64,000 nt of DNA, taken from NCBI RefSeq assembly GCF_013299185.1, contig NZ_JAAFKG010000020.1:40483-104482 (forward strand), in the 5' to 3' direction. The notes under the pieces are model-generated. The model was not told the DNA's origin, searched no databases, and was given only the letters and a program-made list of their open reading frames with translations. The position numbers and the translations under genes are program-made. Below, piece after piece: positions 24,722-35,058 of the stretch; the first letter of the stretch is position 1; each line of letters begins with the position of its first letter. The DNA is from Microcoleus sp. bin48.metabat.b7b8b9.023 (GTDB lineage Bacteria > Cyanobacteriota > Cyanobacteriia > Cyanobacteriales > Microcoleaceae).

Positions 24722-27700
24722 CTAATTTCTTTTTTGCCGCAGCGGAATCTGGATTGCAAATTCGGAACCTTCTCCCAATACAGAATTGCACGTCAGCTCG
24801 CCACCGTGTTTTTCTACGACAATAGAGTGCGAAATCGCCAATCCTAAGCCTGTGCCTTTGCCGATGGGTTTTGTTGTGAAAAATGGGTCAAACAACCGCC
24901 TTTTCACGTTTTCGCTCATTCCGGGGCCTGTGTCAGCTATCCGCATCATTACGCAGTTATTGTTGGTTACTTCGGTGCGAATTCTAATTGCTAAATCCTT
25001 ACCTTCCTTGCATTCTGGTTTATTTGTCTCCATTTCCAATGCGTCGATCGCATTGCTCAACAAATTCATAAATACTTGGTTTAACTGACCCGGATAACAT
25101 TCAACTAAAGGCAAGTTACCGTATTCTTTAGTAACATTTATTTGCGGGCGATCGGCTTTATTTTTTAGGCGATTTTGCAAAATCATCAGCGTGCTTTCTA
25201 TGCCTTCGTGAATGTCAACTTGCTTCATTTCGGCTTCGTCCAATCTTGAGAAAGTCCGCAGGCTCAAAACTATGTCGCGGATGCGATCGGCTCCGACTTT
25301 CATAGATGTGACAATTTTTGGTAAATCTTCAAAAATATAATCAATTTCAAAGGATTCTCTGGCATTTAAAATTTCTGTGCTAGGCTGGGGGTATTCACGC
25401 TGGTAAAATTGCAGCATCTTTAGCAAGTTTTCAGTGTATTCGCTGACGTAGCTGAGATTGCCGTAGATAAAGTTAACTGGGTTGTTGATTTCGTGGGCGA
25501 CACCTGCTACTAATTGTCCCAAACTAGACATTTTTTCACTTTGAATTAATTGAGTTTGGGTGCGTTGAAGTTGGTGTAAAGTTTGTTCTAGCTGTTGAGT
25601 TTGAGCTTGAGCTAATCGAGCGGTTGTGCGGGTTTGGGTGTACAATTTTGCGTGGTCGATCGCGATCGCAATTTGAGCAATCACCGCTTGCATCAGTTCG
25701 ACTTCTGAGTCGCTCCAATGTCGCACATACAAAGCCTGATAGCACGTAATCGCCCCAATATCGCCGGAAGCAGTGTGAATTGGTAGCGACAGCACTGAGT
25801 TAACTTCTATTGCTTGAAAAGCTTGGCGCAATTCTACATTGTCAAAAGTGCTAACATCATCAATTCGCAGAATTTCTCGGCGCAAAATTTGCTCGACTCC
25901 TACACTTGATTTGTCCTGTATAACATAAGTACCTAGGAAACTTGGCAAAGCTGCATTTTTGGCTTCGCAAGTCACGTCCCAAGCCGGAGGATTGCTGTTG
26001 GGACGGTACCAAGTGAAGATGCACCAATCTGGCTGCATGAGATTGTGAATTTCTTGAACGGCGGTTGCTAAAATTGTGTCTAAATCTAAAGAAATGCGAA
26101 TTTGGTTGGCTATTTGATTGAGTAGTTGTTCTCTCTGAGCTTGCTGTCTGAGGGCTTGTTCCGATCGCACTAATGTTTCTTCTGCAAGGAAGCGATCGGT
26201 TAAATCTTGGACGACTGCTTGAATAACGCTTTCATTTCCAACTTCGATGACTGTCAGCACGACTTCTGCGGGAAAATTCGTACCGTCTAAACGCTGGTGA
26301 ACCCAATCAAAACGGTGATTACCACATTCAAAGGCGATCGCCATCATCTCATTCGCCATGCTCAAAGAGTCTCTGCCGTTGGGTTGGAAAGGAGGCGAAA
26401 ATTCGCCTGGATTCTTGCCGAAAAACTGCTCTTTGCTAGTGGCTCTCAATAGTTTTATGGTGGTGTTGTTGACATCGCGGATCCCATTTTCATCTAACAT
26501 TAAAACAGCCAAACTGGTTGATTCGTAAAGCAATCTAAATTTAGCTTCCGACTGCTGCAATGCCATTTCTGTTTGCTTGCGATCGGTAATGTCGGCAACC
26601 ATTGCCAAAGCGCCGATATAGCGCCCTTCTTTGTCTGGCAATGGATTAGTAGAAAGCATCGCCCACAACTCGCTCCCGTCTCGGCGCAGGAACTTAAAAT
26701 CGTGCTGTTCGCGAATTCCTTGACTGCGGCGGTTGAGATTGGCTTGGGCGATCGCGATGCCTTCTGCATCCATGAAAGCAAATAGTGACTGCCCGATCGC
26801 TTCCTCTACGGTGCAGCCTAGCATATCAGCCATTTTTTGGTTGACAAAAGTAGTTTTACCCTCCGCATCGATCATCCAAATGCCTTCATCGGCTGTTTCG
26901 ACAATGCACCTGTATTTTTCCTCGCTTTCCCTGAGGGCTTCTTCTGCTAATTGGCGAGCCGTAATGTTTTGAGTCATTAGCAATCCGCCGGTGATTTCTT
27001 GCCGTTCGTTTCTGACTGGCAAAGTATAAGCGAGGTAAATGCGATCGCCATAGGTAAATTCTGTAACAACTGTTTCTCCAGTCAGGGCCGCCAGATAATT
27101 TGGCTCGACAGCAGCGCAAAAATCCGGCTGGAATACTTCCCAGATTGTCTTGCCTTCCATTAACTCTTTAGAAAGCCCCACTCCTGCTAATTCTGTGCCT
27201 TCTACCAGGGTAAAGCGCATTTCGCGATCGAACAGCATCACCGCACTGTTGGGAATGTTGCTTGCCATAGTGCGGTAGAGCTGTTCGCTTTTTTGGAGGG
27301 CTGCTTCTGCTTGTTTGCGATCGCTAATGTCAATAACCAATGCACCCATGCCGATCGCCTCACCGTCTTTGTCGAGTAGAGGAAAATAAGAGGCTGTCAT
27401 GTGTCGCATAATCCCCGGATTTCTGGGATTCTCAGCGCTCATTTCCATGTTAATTAGAGGTTGCTTGGTTCTCAATATTTGTTCGTATAAAGGCTCTACC
27501 ATTGGAGCGATTTCCGGCAATATTTCGCGGAAAGTCTTGCCAATGTGTTCTGCAGGACTCAGGCTATTTATTTCGGCTAGAAATTGATTAATTTGCACGT
27601 ACCGAAGTTGGGAATCAAAAATGCAAAATCCTGCGGGTGCCTCCTGCAAAAAGGAATCAAATAGTGCTTGTCTCTGTGCTAATTCTTGTTCTAATTTTTT

Positions 27701-28558
27701 GCGATCGCTGATATCTGTTAAATAGCCAATCATCCCGACAACGGCTCCCGTGTAGTCTTTCAATAGCGAAAGTGACAGGTGCGAGTCAAACTGTTCTCCC
27801 GACTTCCGGCGGGTGATCACTTCTACTTCGTGGTAGCCTTTTTCTTGTAGCGGTTTGATTACTTTATCCAATAAAAAATCGTGCTTTTCTGGAGGGTAAA
27901 TTATAGAAATATGCTGTCCGATCGCCTCATTCTCTTGATAGTCGTACAGCCTTTGCGAGGCTTGATTCCAACTGGTAATCGAGCCGTCCATATCGGTGCA
28001 AATCACCGATTCGCGAATTTGGTCTAGAATCTGATTTTGGAGTTGCAGTTGCGATTTTGCAAGTTCGAGTTCGGCGATTTTTTCTTGGAGTAGTTCGTGA
28101 GTTTTTGCCAACTCAGCATTCTGGTTTTCCAGCAATTTTTCTAGATGTGAATTGCAGTGTGGCGGCGCTGATTCCAGCAGCTCGCTATTTTCAGGCTCCC
28201 AATTAACAACTTGTTCAGCACTCAACCAAATCGCCCACTCTCCGTCTGTTTCAATTGCCCGCTCCGACACTCGCACGGGTACGAGATGGTTGTTCTTATG
28301 TTTGTATGCTGCTGCACGCGTGCCCGCGCACCTATTTTTTGTGGGAATTTCTAGATACTTGTCTCTGCTAGTACACTGTGTTTGAACAATTTCCCAGTAG
28401 TTGAGGTTGAGAGTTTCTACAACTGTCCGACCAATAATATTCGCAAAAGCTGGATTTACGTCAAGAAAAGTCCCGTCTGTCCGGCACAATGCCAGCCCGA
28501 GCGGGGACGGTTCTAACAATTTGCTGTTGCTGCGCTCTTCTCCTAACTGGCTTTGCAT
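24722..28558 (-). CDS. Soluble multi-PAS/GAF sensor histidine kinase
   Basis: 1278 residues and no membrane segment. A short PAS-like region (about 15-125) and a coiled coil (130-180) are followed by at least five further PAS/PAC units (about 185-800, each closing with a D-(I/L)-(T/S)-DR type motif). A GAF domain (about 830-985) has the IANQIRISLDL entry and the LMQPDWCIFTWYRP core. HisKA carries His1022 in VAGVAHEINNPVNFI, and HATPase_c carries NLLSNAIDAL and GKGTGLGLAI. Residues 990-1278 match the kinase at 12444-15587 closely, so the two share an output module. It is a cytoplasmic sensor; GAF may bind a chromophore or small ligand, but no bilin-binding motif was identified. No response regulator nearby. 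Confidence 0.92.
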   Translation of the reverse strand: MQSQLGEERSNSKLLEPSPLGLALCRTDGTFLDVNPAFANIIGRTVVETLNLNYWEIVQTQCTSRDKYLEIPTKNRCAGTRAAAYKHKNNHLVPVRVSERAIETDGEWAIWLSAEQVVNWEPENSELLESAPPHCNSHLEKLLENQNAELAKTHELLQEKIAELELAKSQLQLQNQILDQIRESVICTDMDGSITSWNQASQRLYDYQENEAIGQHISIIYPPEKHDFLLDKVIKPLQEKGYHEVEVITRRKSGEQFDSHLSLSLLKDYTGAVVGMIGYLTDISDRKKLEQELAQRQALFDSFLQEAPAGFCIFDSQLRYVQINQFLAEINSLSPAEHIGKTFREILPEIAPMVEPLYEQILRTKQPLINMEMSAENPRNPGIMRHMTASYFPLLDKDGEAIGMGALVIDISDRKQAEAALQKSEQLYRTMASNIPNSAVMLFDREMRFTLVEGTELAGVGLSKELMEGKTIWEVFQPDFCAAVEPNYLAALTGETVVTEFTYGDRIYLAYTLPVRNERQEITGGLLMTQNITARQLAEEALRESEEKYRCIVETADEGIWMIDAEGKTTFVNQKMADMLGCTVEEAIGQSLFAFMDAEGIAIAQANLNRRSQGIREQHDFKFLRRDGSELWAMLSTNPLPDKEGRYIGALAMVADITDRKQTEMALQQSEAKFRLLYESTSLAVLMLDENGIRDVNNTTIKLLRATSKEQFFGKNPGEFSPPFQPNGRDSLSMANEMMAIAFECGNHRFDWVHQRLDGTNFPAEVVLTVIEVGNESVIQAVVQDLTDRFLAEETLVRSEQALRQQAQREQLLNQIANQIRISLDLDTILATAVQEIHNLMQPDWCIFTWYRPNSNPPAWDVTCEAKNAALPSFLGTYVIQDKSSVGVEQILRREILRIDDVSTFDNVELRQAFQAIEVNSVLSLPIHTASGDIGAITCYQALYVRHWSDSEVELMQAVIAQIAIAIDHAKLYTQTRTTARLAQAQTQQLEQTLHQLQRTQTQLIQSEKMSSLGQLVAGVAHEINNPVNFIYGNLSYVSEYTENLLKMLQFYQREYPQPSTEILNARESFEIDYIFEDLPKIVTSMKVGADRIRDIVLSLRTFSRLDEAEMKQVDIHEGIESTLMILQNRLKNKADRPQINVTKEYGNLPLVECYPGQLNQVFMNLLSNAIDALEMETNKPECKEGKDLAIRIRTEVTNNNCVMMRIADTGPGMSENVKRRLFDPFFTTKPIGKGTGLGLAISHSIVVEKHGGELTCNSVLGEGSEFAIQIPLRQKRN

Positions 28559-29086
28559 CTGACCTAGCTGGCTTGGGATAATTAATTATATCTTTATTCT
28601 CTGAATTATATGGTTTATTGGTGTGATTTTCATCACTCAGCAAAAAAGCAGGAAGAAGGAAGTTCGGCAACGGATTTCATTCAGTTGACAGTTGACAGTT
28701 GACAGTTGACAGTTGACAGCAGGAGGGCAACCTCTCCCGGTCAGTTCGAGGATTGGAGTAACGCCGATCCGCTACGGGAGGAGAGAGGGACAAAGAGAGG
28801 ATGGGGAAGAAAAAAGCAGTAAGAATGAACGGGAAGGAGGAAATAGAAAATGAGAATAAACCAGAAAAATCCCAAAATAAGAAGTACAAAACTGCCACAA
28901 AGACGATGAATTTATACATAGTATCTTCCCTATTCCTTCTTCCCTCGAACCTCTTGTGTCTCTCCCAGGTCAACTCTTCTCAACTGTAAACTGTCAATTA
29001 TGAACTAAGAGGGCGGGCACGGAACGAAGAGGGCAGGCACGGGGGCACTGCCCCTACGACACACCAACTGTCAACTCTTTTTTTTG
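28559..29086. repeat. Gap with heptamer array and dispersed repeats
   Basis: GGAAGTTCGGCAACGGAT is at about 28656-28674, the CAGTTGA heptamer array (five to six units) at 28681-28720, and purine-rich GGAGAGAGGGACAAAGAG follows. Short frames on both strands in 28677-28989 (62 and 98 codons) have repeat-like, low-complexity content and I do not call them genes. A GGGCGGGCACGG motif lies near 29010. Confidence 0.65.
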
Positions 29087-30478
29087 TTAATCGCGGGCGA
29101 TACCTTCGGATCGGGCGGCCAACTGCACTGCACCGGCGACAGCAATGGCAACTCGCTCGTCAAAAACTGAGGGTATAATGTGTTCTTTGTCAAGCTGCGA
29201 AGGACTGACTAAAGAGGCGATCGCGTAAGCTGCACCTAGATACATACTGGTCGTAATCGTGCGAGCTTTGCAGTCCAAAGCGCCTCGAAATATCCCCGGA
29301 AATGCCAAAACATTGTTAATTTGATTCGGGTAATCGCTGCGTCCGGTAGCAATGATGGCGGCATCCTCCATGATTAATTCTGGCTGAATTTCGGGAATGG
29401 GATTTGCCATGGCAAAAACGATCGGATTTTCGGCCATCGATCGCACCATCGATCGCGTGAGCACCCCGGGCGCGCTGACACCTAAAAATACATCCGCACC
29501 GGCGATCGCATCTTCCAAGGTACCGCCTGAAGCCACAGCAAATTCGAGTTTTTCTGGGTTCATATCCGTGCGATCTTTGGAAAGGACGCCTTTGGAGTCG
29601 CACATGATGATGTTTTCGGCACCTGCTTTCCGCAGCAAACGGGCGATCGCGACTCCGGCCGCACCGGCCCCGTTAATTACGATACACACTTCTGCCATTG
29701 TTTTTTTGACAAGTTTCAAGGCATTAATTAATGCTGCCAAACTAACAATCGCAGTTCCGTGTTGGTCGTCGTGAAAAATGGGAATATTTAAGGTTTCCCG
29801 CAATCTTGCTTCAATTTCAAAGCAGCGAGGTGAAGAAATATCTTCGAGGTTAACGCCACCAAAAACCGGGGCGATATTCTGCACTGTGCGAATAATTTCG
29901 TCAGTATCTTGGGTATTCAAACAGATAGGAAAGGCGTCAATTCCGGCAAATTCTTTAAATAGCATGGCTTTGCCTTCCATGACTGGCAGGGCGGCTTCCG
30001 GCCCCAGGTTTCCCAGTCCCAAAACTGCGCTACCGTCGGTAACAATGGCAACAGTATTTTGTTTGATTGTCAGGTTGTAAACTTGTTGGGGGTCATTGGC
30101 GATCGCGGTACAGATGCGGGCGACTCCTGGAGTGTAGGCCATTGCCAAATCTGACTGGCGTTTGAGGGAAATTTTGCTTTCTACGCTGATTTTACCGCCG
30201 CGGTGCAGGTTAAAAGTGCGATCGTACACGTCGATCACTTTGATATTCGGTAGCGCTTTCACTGCTTGCACTATTTCTTCGCTGTGTTCGGTGCTGTAAG
30301 CATCGACGGTGATATCGCGCACTGTAGTAGCCCGGGTTTGCTCGATCAAGTCGATTTGGCCGAAGTTGCCGCCCACAGATCCGATCGCACTGGTGACGCT
30401 TGCTAGCATTCCCGGCTGGTTCGGCAGAGCAACGCGAATCGTTAAACTAAAGCTGGGGTTCGGTGTCAGTTTTACCAT
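29087..30478 (-). CDS. me: Malic enzyme with N-terminal ACT domain
   Basis: 463 residues. Residues about 10-85 form an ACT regulatory domain (IRVALPNQPGMLASVTSAIG). The malic enzyme core follows, with KQSDLAMAYTPGVARIC, the metal-binding FHDDQHGTA, and the NAD(P) Rossmann motif INGAGAAGVAI. It converts malate to pyruvate and CO2 in the cytosol. The length and ACT fusion match the single cyanobacterial malic enzyme as I recall it. Cofactor choice (NAD or NADP) cannot be fixed by eye. Amino acid or related ligand control through ACT is inferred. Confidence 0.94.
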   Translation of the reverse strand: MVKLTPNPSFSLTIRVALPNQPGMLASVTSAIGSVGGNFGQIDLIEQTRATTVRDITVDAYSTEHSEEIVQAVKALPNIKVIDVYDRTFNLHRGGKISVESKISLKRQSDLAMAYTPGVARICTAIANDPQQVYNLTIKQNTVAIVTDGSAVLGLGNLGPEAALPVMEGKAMLFKEFAGIDAFPICLNTQDTDEIIRTVQNIAPVFGGVNLEDISSPRCFEIEARLRETLNIPIFHDDQHGTAIVSLAALINALKLVKKTMAEVCIVINGAGAAGVAIARLLRKAGAENIIMCDSKGVLSKDRTDMNPEKLEFAVASGGTLEDAIAGADVFLGVSAPGVLTRSMVRSMAENPIVFAMANPIPEIQPELIMEDAAIIATGRSDYPNQINNVLAFPGIFRGALDCKARTITTSMYLGAAYAIASLVSPSQLDKEHIIPSVFDERVAIAVAGAVQLAARSEGIARD

Positions 30479-31494
30479 GATGGCTTGATTTGAGATTTGA
30501 GAATTGCAATCTTAGATTTTATCGCCAATGTTAGACAGAAAATTTAATAATTAAAATTTTCAACTGAAATTTTTCACAATTTTTATGAGCTTGGGATGCG
30601 ATCGCACTATATATCTCCTTGAACAGTTGACAGTTGACAGTTGATAGTTGACAGTTTGAGATCGACCTCTACCTAAAAGTCCGAGTATTGAAGCAGTAAA
30701 TAATTTTGTTTTATTTCCCCCTGCTTAAGGAGGAGGCTTTAAACCCATTCTTCTTGGTAAGCTGCGTCAGTTTCTCTGTGTTTAAATTGTGTCAAAACTT
30801 GGGACTGACGCACCTTACTAACTATCTATTTTTTTCAATACTTCTGCTCGCTGCAAACTTAATGAATGTCAATCAAAACTCTATTTTGCAACGAGCAGTA
30901 AATCCACCTAACTCAACCTAAAATATCTCTCGCTCAAAAGCTGGCTGTGTATGTCTTCTGCCCTCGAACCTCTTCCTTCTTTTTGCGCGATCGCGCAGCC
31001 CAAGCGAGCCTTTTTCTCTCTTCCTTAACTTTTAAATCCGTTACATCCCGTACATTACAAGTTCGGATGACTGACAACTGACAACGAAGAGGGCGGGCCC
31101 GCACCATCCACCGCCCCTACAACTGACAACTGTCAACTGTCAACTGTCAACTGTTAAACGCCTAATTCCTATTGCTATTTTTTAAAGCGAGATACCGAGG
31201 AAAGTTAGTGCGGCTTTTTGGCGGCTTTGATTGGGGAGCTAAAAAGTAGATGCACGGCTGCTTGAGCCGGCAGGTAAAAATCAGATCGACTGACAAGCGG
31301 GCATGAAGGTATGTTAATTTTGCCTGCTTGTTGAACACTCTTTGATAGTGAGTGAAATCTTGCTTTCGATCGAATTACCTGCACGCTTTGCCCTCATGAT
31401 TCCAGCGATTGTTACTAATATGCAATCTCTCCCGCACCGGTACTGGCACAGGTTCGGCACAACACAGCGAGTTGCTGGTTGCTAAGTGTCAATG
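30479..31494. other. 1-kb gap without a convincing gene
   Basis: Heptamer arrays lie at 30624-30655 and 31127-31158 (opposite orientations), HIP1-like sites near 30600 and 30990, and a pyrimidine-rich stretch near 30960-31030. The stretch 31180-31390 is free of repeats and has several short stem-forming segments (GCGGCTTTTTGGCGGC, GGCTGCTTGAGCCGG). It could contain an untranslated region or a small RNA, but I match it to no known family. Confidence 0.5.
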
Positions 31495-31890
31495 TTACCG
31501 ATCGCTCGTAGCATCGGCACACATAATTGTAAAGAATTTGCAAGCGAGACAATCGGGGGGAACTTTTTCTAAGTTTTGCAGATCTACTGGTTCCTCGGGT
31601 TCGCTGCCGGGGGGAACTATGCACAGAGCAACTTGTCCGACTCCAGCCATGAGTTCGGCAACTCGCTCTAAAATGTTGTTGATTTTGCCAATTAGTTGCT
31701 CGGCAGCCTCCAGACTCGGCGCGATAATGAAAAAGGTTTTGACTCCCTCGGGACAAGGGGCGAAACCGAGGGTACACTCTCGTAATAGTGCTTGAGTCGA
31801 AAGACTCAGAGGGTCATCGAAGCGATCGATTACTGCTTGATAAAAGGCTTGGGTCAAAGAACGATCGCCAAAAACAGGTTGAGATAACAT
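31495..31890 (-). CDS. Conserved-looking hypothetical protein
   Basis: 131 residues from ATG at 31888-31890, preceded by GGAAGGAAG eight bases upstream, a strong ribosome binding site that decides this start over the longer open frame to 32028. The protein begins MLSQPVFGDRSLTQAFYQAV, is alpha/beta in character, and ends with a Cys-containing segment DCLACKFFTIMC. I do not recognise the family or a function. It stands alone, divergent from argS. Confidence 0.75.
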   Translation of the reverse strand: MLSQPVFGDRSLTQAFYQAVIDRFDDPLSLSTQALLRECTLGFAPCPEGVKTFFIIAPSLEAAEQLIGKINNILERVAELMAGVGQVALCIVPPGSEPEEPVDLQNLEKVPPDCLACKFFTIMCADATSDR

Positions 31891-32308
31891 AACTACTTCC
31901 TTCCGTAGAATTTTGGGGAGCATTAAAAAAATATTAACATACCTTAATGTAACTGATTTAAATAAATTATCTAGCGATCGCGATCGTTGACTAGATGTGA
32001 TCTTTTTTGCTTTGTGTAGCGATCGCAACTGTGATAAAATGTACTATGTGTTAATACCGTCAGTGATTCCACTGCACCAGCAGCTAAAAGCTAAGTACGC
32101 AAAATTTTCTCGGGAATCGGGAAGAATAGGAGAGGGGAATCGGCAAGAATAGGAGAGAGGGAAAGAGGGGGAGAGAGGGAGAGGGGGAGAGGGAGAGAAG
32201 GGGGGAGGGGGAGGGGGAGAGAGGGAAATTGCCTGAGTTGTAAGAATATTATTGGCACAAAGTGCTTAATCTAGAGTTTAAAATAAACATCCAATCAAAA
32301 TATAAAAG
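31891..32308. other. Gap with long purine tract upstream of argS
   Basis: From about 32120 to 32228 the plus strand is almost wholly purine (repeats of GAGAGGGAGAGGGGGA type), a tract able to form non-B DNA. A pyrimidine tract of the same composition occurs at 44562-44765. HIP1-related sites lie at 31975-32025. The argS promoter should lie between the tract and 32309. Confidence 0.6.
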
Positions 32309-34087
32309 ATGAACTCGATCGCCCAACAGTTAAAAACAAGATTTGAAAAAGCCTTCACCTCGGCATTCGGCGAGAGTTATGCCGATACGGATCTGATGCT
32401 AGCGCCTGCGAATAATCCGAAGTTTGGGGACTTTCAGTGCAACGCGGCGATGAGTTTGGGCAAAAAGTTAGGTAAGCCACCGCGGGCGATCGCCTCTACG
32501 ATCGTCGAAAATCTAGATATTGCCGACATCTGCGAAACCCCAGAAATCGCCGGCCCGGGGTTTATCAATTTGAAGCTGAAACCGGCTTATTTGGAAGCGC
32601 AGATAAGCGCGTTAGCGAAGCCCTCGAAGAGGATCGCCACCGACACCCGTTTGGGGATTTCACCGACTCAAACGCCTCAGAGAATCGCGATCGACTTTTC
32701 GAGCCCGAATATCGCCAAAGAAATGCACGTCGGACATTTGCGATCGACAATCATCGGAGATGCGATCGCCCGCACCCTCGAATTTCAAGGCCACGACGTA
32801 ATCAGAATCAACCACATCGGCGACTGGGGCACCCAATTCGGAATGCTAATCGCCTACCTGCGGGAAGTTCACCCCGAAGCCCTCACCACCGCAGACGCCC
32901 TAGACTTAGGCGATTTAGTCGCATTTTACCGCCAAGCAAAACAGCGCTTCGACGCAGACGAAACCTTCAAAGAAACCGCCCGCCAAGAAGTAGTAAAACT
33001 CCAAGCCGGCGCCGAAGACACCCGCCGCGCCTGGAAACTGCTGTGCGATCAATCCCGCCGCGAATTCCAAGTCATCTACGACTTGCTAGACATCAAACTA
33101 ACCGAACGTGGCGAATCCTTTTACAATCCTTTATTACCCGCAGTAGTCGCAGATTTAACCAATCTCGGTTTGCTAGTAGAAAGTGACGGCGCGAAATGCG
33201 TTTTTGTAGACGGTTTCACCAACAAAGAAGGCGAACCATTGCCGCTAATCGTCCAAAAAACCGACGGCGGTTACAACTACGCCACCACCGATTTAGCAGC
33301 AGTGCGCTACCGGATCGAAGAAGACGGCGCAAAACGCTTGATTTACGTCACCGATTCGGGACAAGCCAACCATTTCGCCCAAGTATTTGCAGTCGCCAGA
33401 AAAGCCGGTTGGATTCCCGAAGATGTCGAGATTGTCCACATTCCCTTCGGCTTGGTATTGGGAGAAGACGGCAAAAGATTGAAAACTCGTTCTGGGGAGG
33501 CAGTACGGTTGCAGGATTTGCTCGATGAGGCGATCGTCCGCACGCGGAAAGATTTGGAACGAAGATTGGAAGATGAGAAAAGACATGAAACAGAAGAGTT
33601 TATAGCTAATGTAGCTCACGTAGTTGGTTTGAGTGCAGTCAAATATGCCGATTTGAGTCAAAACCGGGCGAGCAATTACACTTTTAGTTACGACAAAATG
33701 CTGGCTTTGCAAGGAAATACCGCTCCCTATATGCTGTATGCTTACGTGCGGGTGCAGGGAATTCGGCGCAAAGGTGAGATTGATTTTGACAACTTAGATG
33801 CAGATGCAAAAGTTATTTTAGAGTCGGATGCGGCGTTAGTTTTAGCCAAGCATTTGTTGCAGTTCAATGAAGTTGTAAATGCTGTTGGGGGCGATTTGTT
33901 GCCGAATCGGATTTGTCAGTATTTGTTTGAATTGAGTCAAAAATTCAATCAATTTTTTGAACAATGTCCGGTGTTGAAAGCTGAGGAACCGTTGCGGACT
34001 TCGCGATTAATTTTGTGCGATTTGACGGCGAGAACTTTGAAGTTGGGTTTGGAGTTGTTGGGAATTCAGGTATTAGAGAGAATGTAA
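32309..34087 (+). CDS. argS: Arginyl-tRNA synthetase
   Basis: 592 residues. The N-terminal Arg-tRNA-synthetase additional domain occupies about 1-100, and the class I catalytic core has the HIGH-type motif HVGH at residues 140-143 ([11 protein letters not shown]). [17 protein letters not shown] replaces KMSKS, as is usual in ArgRS. The C-terminal DALR anticodon-binding domain includes YAYVRVQGI and [20 protein letters not shown]. It charges tRNA-Arg with ATP in the cytosol. Complete and normal. Confidence 0.97.
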   Translation: MNSIAQQLKTRFEKAFTSAFGESYADTDLMLAPANNPKFGDFQCNAAMSLGKKLGKPPRAIASTIVENLDIADICETPEIAGPGFINLKLKPAYLEAQISALAKPSKRIATDTRLGISPTQTPQRIAIDFSSPNIAKEMHVGHLRSTIIGDAIARTLEFQGHDVIRINHIGDWGTQFGMLIAYLREVHPEALTTADALDLGDLVAFYRQAKQRFDADETFKETARQEVVKLQAGAEDTRRAWKLLCDQSRREFQVIYDLLDIKLTERGESFYNPLLPAVVADLTNLGLLVESDGAKCVFVDGFTNKEGEPLPLIVQKTDGGYNYATTDLAAVRYRIEEDGAKRLIYVTDSGQANHFAQVFAVARKAGWIPEDVEIVHIPFGLVLGEDGKRLKTRSGEAVRLQDLLDEAIVRTRKDLERRLEDEKRHETEEFIANVAHVVGLSAVKYADLSQNRASNYTFSYDKMLALQGNTAPYMLYAYVRVQGIRRKGEIDFDNLDADAKVILESDAALVLAKHLLQFNEVVNAVGGDLLPNRICQYLFELSQKFNQFFEQCPVLKAEEPLRTSRLILCDLTARTLKLGLELLGIQVLERM

Positions 34088-34109
34088 TATAAAGTTTGTA
34101 GTGAGGACT

Positions 34110-34508
34110 TTAGTCCTCATCTTGTATTTCTTCTGTTGTTTCTCCTGAGTTTTCAATCAACTCATTAAAACCGCTGATAATTTCTAAAATTCGATCTGAG
34201 GCAATATCTGATTGTTCTGATTTTGAATAAATAGCAATCAAGATTACCATTGTCATTGTTTGAAGATAGTAAATGAATCTATATCCACCGCTTTTTCCTT
34301 TTTGAATGTCGCTGTTTTTGACACGCACCTTAAATATCTCGTAACCAGTCCCAGGTATTGGAACTCCCAGCAACTCTCCAGCTTGCAGTTTTTCAATAAT
34401 CGGCTGAACATCCGATCGAATATGGCGGTACTTTTTAGAGAGAGTCCGCAAGTCGCGTTTAAATTCTCGTGTAGGTATAATCTGCCTTAAAGGAGGATTA
34501 TTCTGCAT
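34110..34508 (-). CDS. RelE/ParE-like toxin
   Basis: About 132 residues. It shows a RelE-like pattern: IPTREFKRDLRTLSKKY at the start, VRVKNSDIQKGKSGGYRFIYYL in the central strands and MVILIAIYSKSEQ at the end. I chose the ATG at 34508, which overlaps the antitoxin's last codons and has GGGAGGG just upstream; a longer frame to 34532 exists. RelE family toxins cleave ribosome-bound mRNA; this copy has a C-terminal acidic extension of about 30 residues (ISGFNELIENSGETTEEIQD). Toxicity is inferred from fold and context. Confidence 0.85.
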   Translation of the reverse strand: MQNNPPLRQIIPTREFKRDLRTLSKKYRHIRSDVQPIIEKLQAGELLGVPIPGTGYEIFKVRVKNSDIQKGKSGGYRFIYYLQTMTMVILIAIYSKSEQSDIASDRILEIISGFNELIENSGETTEEIQDED

Positions 34509-34995
34509 CAATTCCCTCCCAAAGTTCAGCAAGCGTTATAGTCTGCCCTGTCATTGCTTCGTACCATCCTTGACGAAAACACTCTTCTGCTGACTTTAGC
34601 GTTTCATCAGCAAGAAGCATTTCTTGTTTTGCGCGTTGGGCAGCAGCCACAAGTTGCGGTTGCGTTTTCTTGAAAGATTCTTCCCATCGAAGCTCATCTT
34701 TTAATTCTTCAATATACTCTTTCAAGTCTTCTACTGCTTGCTGCTGTAAAGTTTCTGGCAAAGACTCAATTATCTCGATCGCTGCATCAATACCTTCCCA
34801 CAGTTCCGATACAGGTCTAGTTTTCCCGGTCTTTATTTCCAGCCATGCTTGCCGAAAACTTTCTTCGGGAGATGGGAGTACCTCTTCATCTTCCTCAGCA
34901 AGAACGATGATGCGAACTCTGAGTCCAGAAAATTTTGCTGCTTGGGCGAGAATCTCTTCCCACGTTCCCTCTAGTTCTAACACTTGTGCTGTCAT
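34498..34995 (-). CDS. Chimeric antitoxin with duplicated C-terminal module
   Basis: 165 residues, acidic, directly upstream of and overlapping the RelE-like toxin. Residues 42-71 (PEESFRQAWLEIKTGKTR then PVSELWEGIDA) and 135-164 (AEECFRQGWYEAMTGQ then TITLAELWEGIDA) are clear copies of one module. Between them, about 72-130, lies a different helical segment, IESLPETLQQQAVEDLKEYI through ELRWEESFKKTQP, which resembles stand-alone cyanobacterial antitoxins. I infer that one antitoxin gene was inserted into or merged with another. The N-terminal residues 1-34 may be the DNA-binding or dimer part. Confidence 0.75.
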   Translation of the reverse strand: MTAQVLELEGTWEEILAQAAKFSGLRVRIIVLAEEDEEVLPSPEESFRQAWLEIKTGKTRPVSELWEGIDAAIEIIESLPETLQQQAVEDLKEYIEELKDELRWEESFKKTQPQLVAAAQRAKQEMLLADETLKSAEECFRQGWYEAMTGQTITLAELWEGIDAE

Positions 34996-35058
34996 TGCTG
35001 TTACTTTTTTTTCAGAATTGGATTTAGTAAATTATAGCGCATTCCTCAAATTGAGCAT

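Noticed and set aside
28677..28989. Small frames of 98 codons (minus) and 62 codons (plus)
   Set aside because: They cover repeats and low-complexity DNA with no ribosome binding site; one begins in the heptamer array region.
31180..31390. Possible known small RNA (RNase P, 6S, SRP or tmRNA)
   Set aside because: None of the conserved core motifs of these RNAs could be found, so it is only described as an unassigned stretch.
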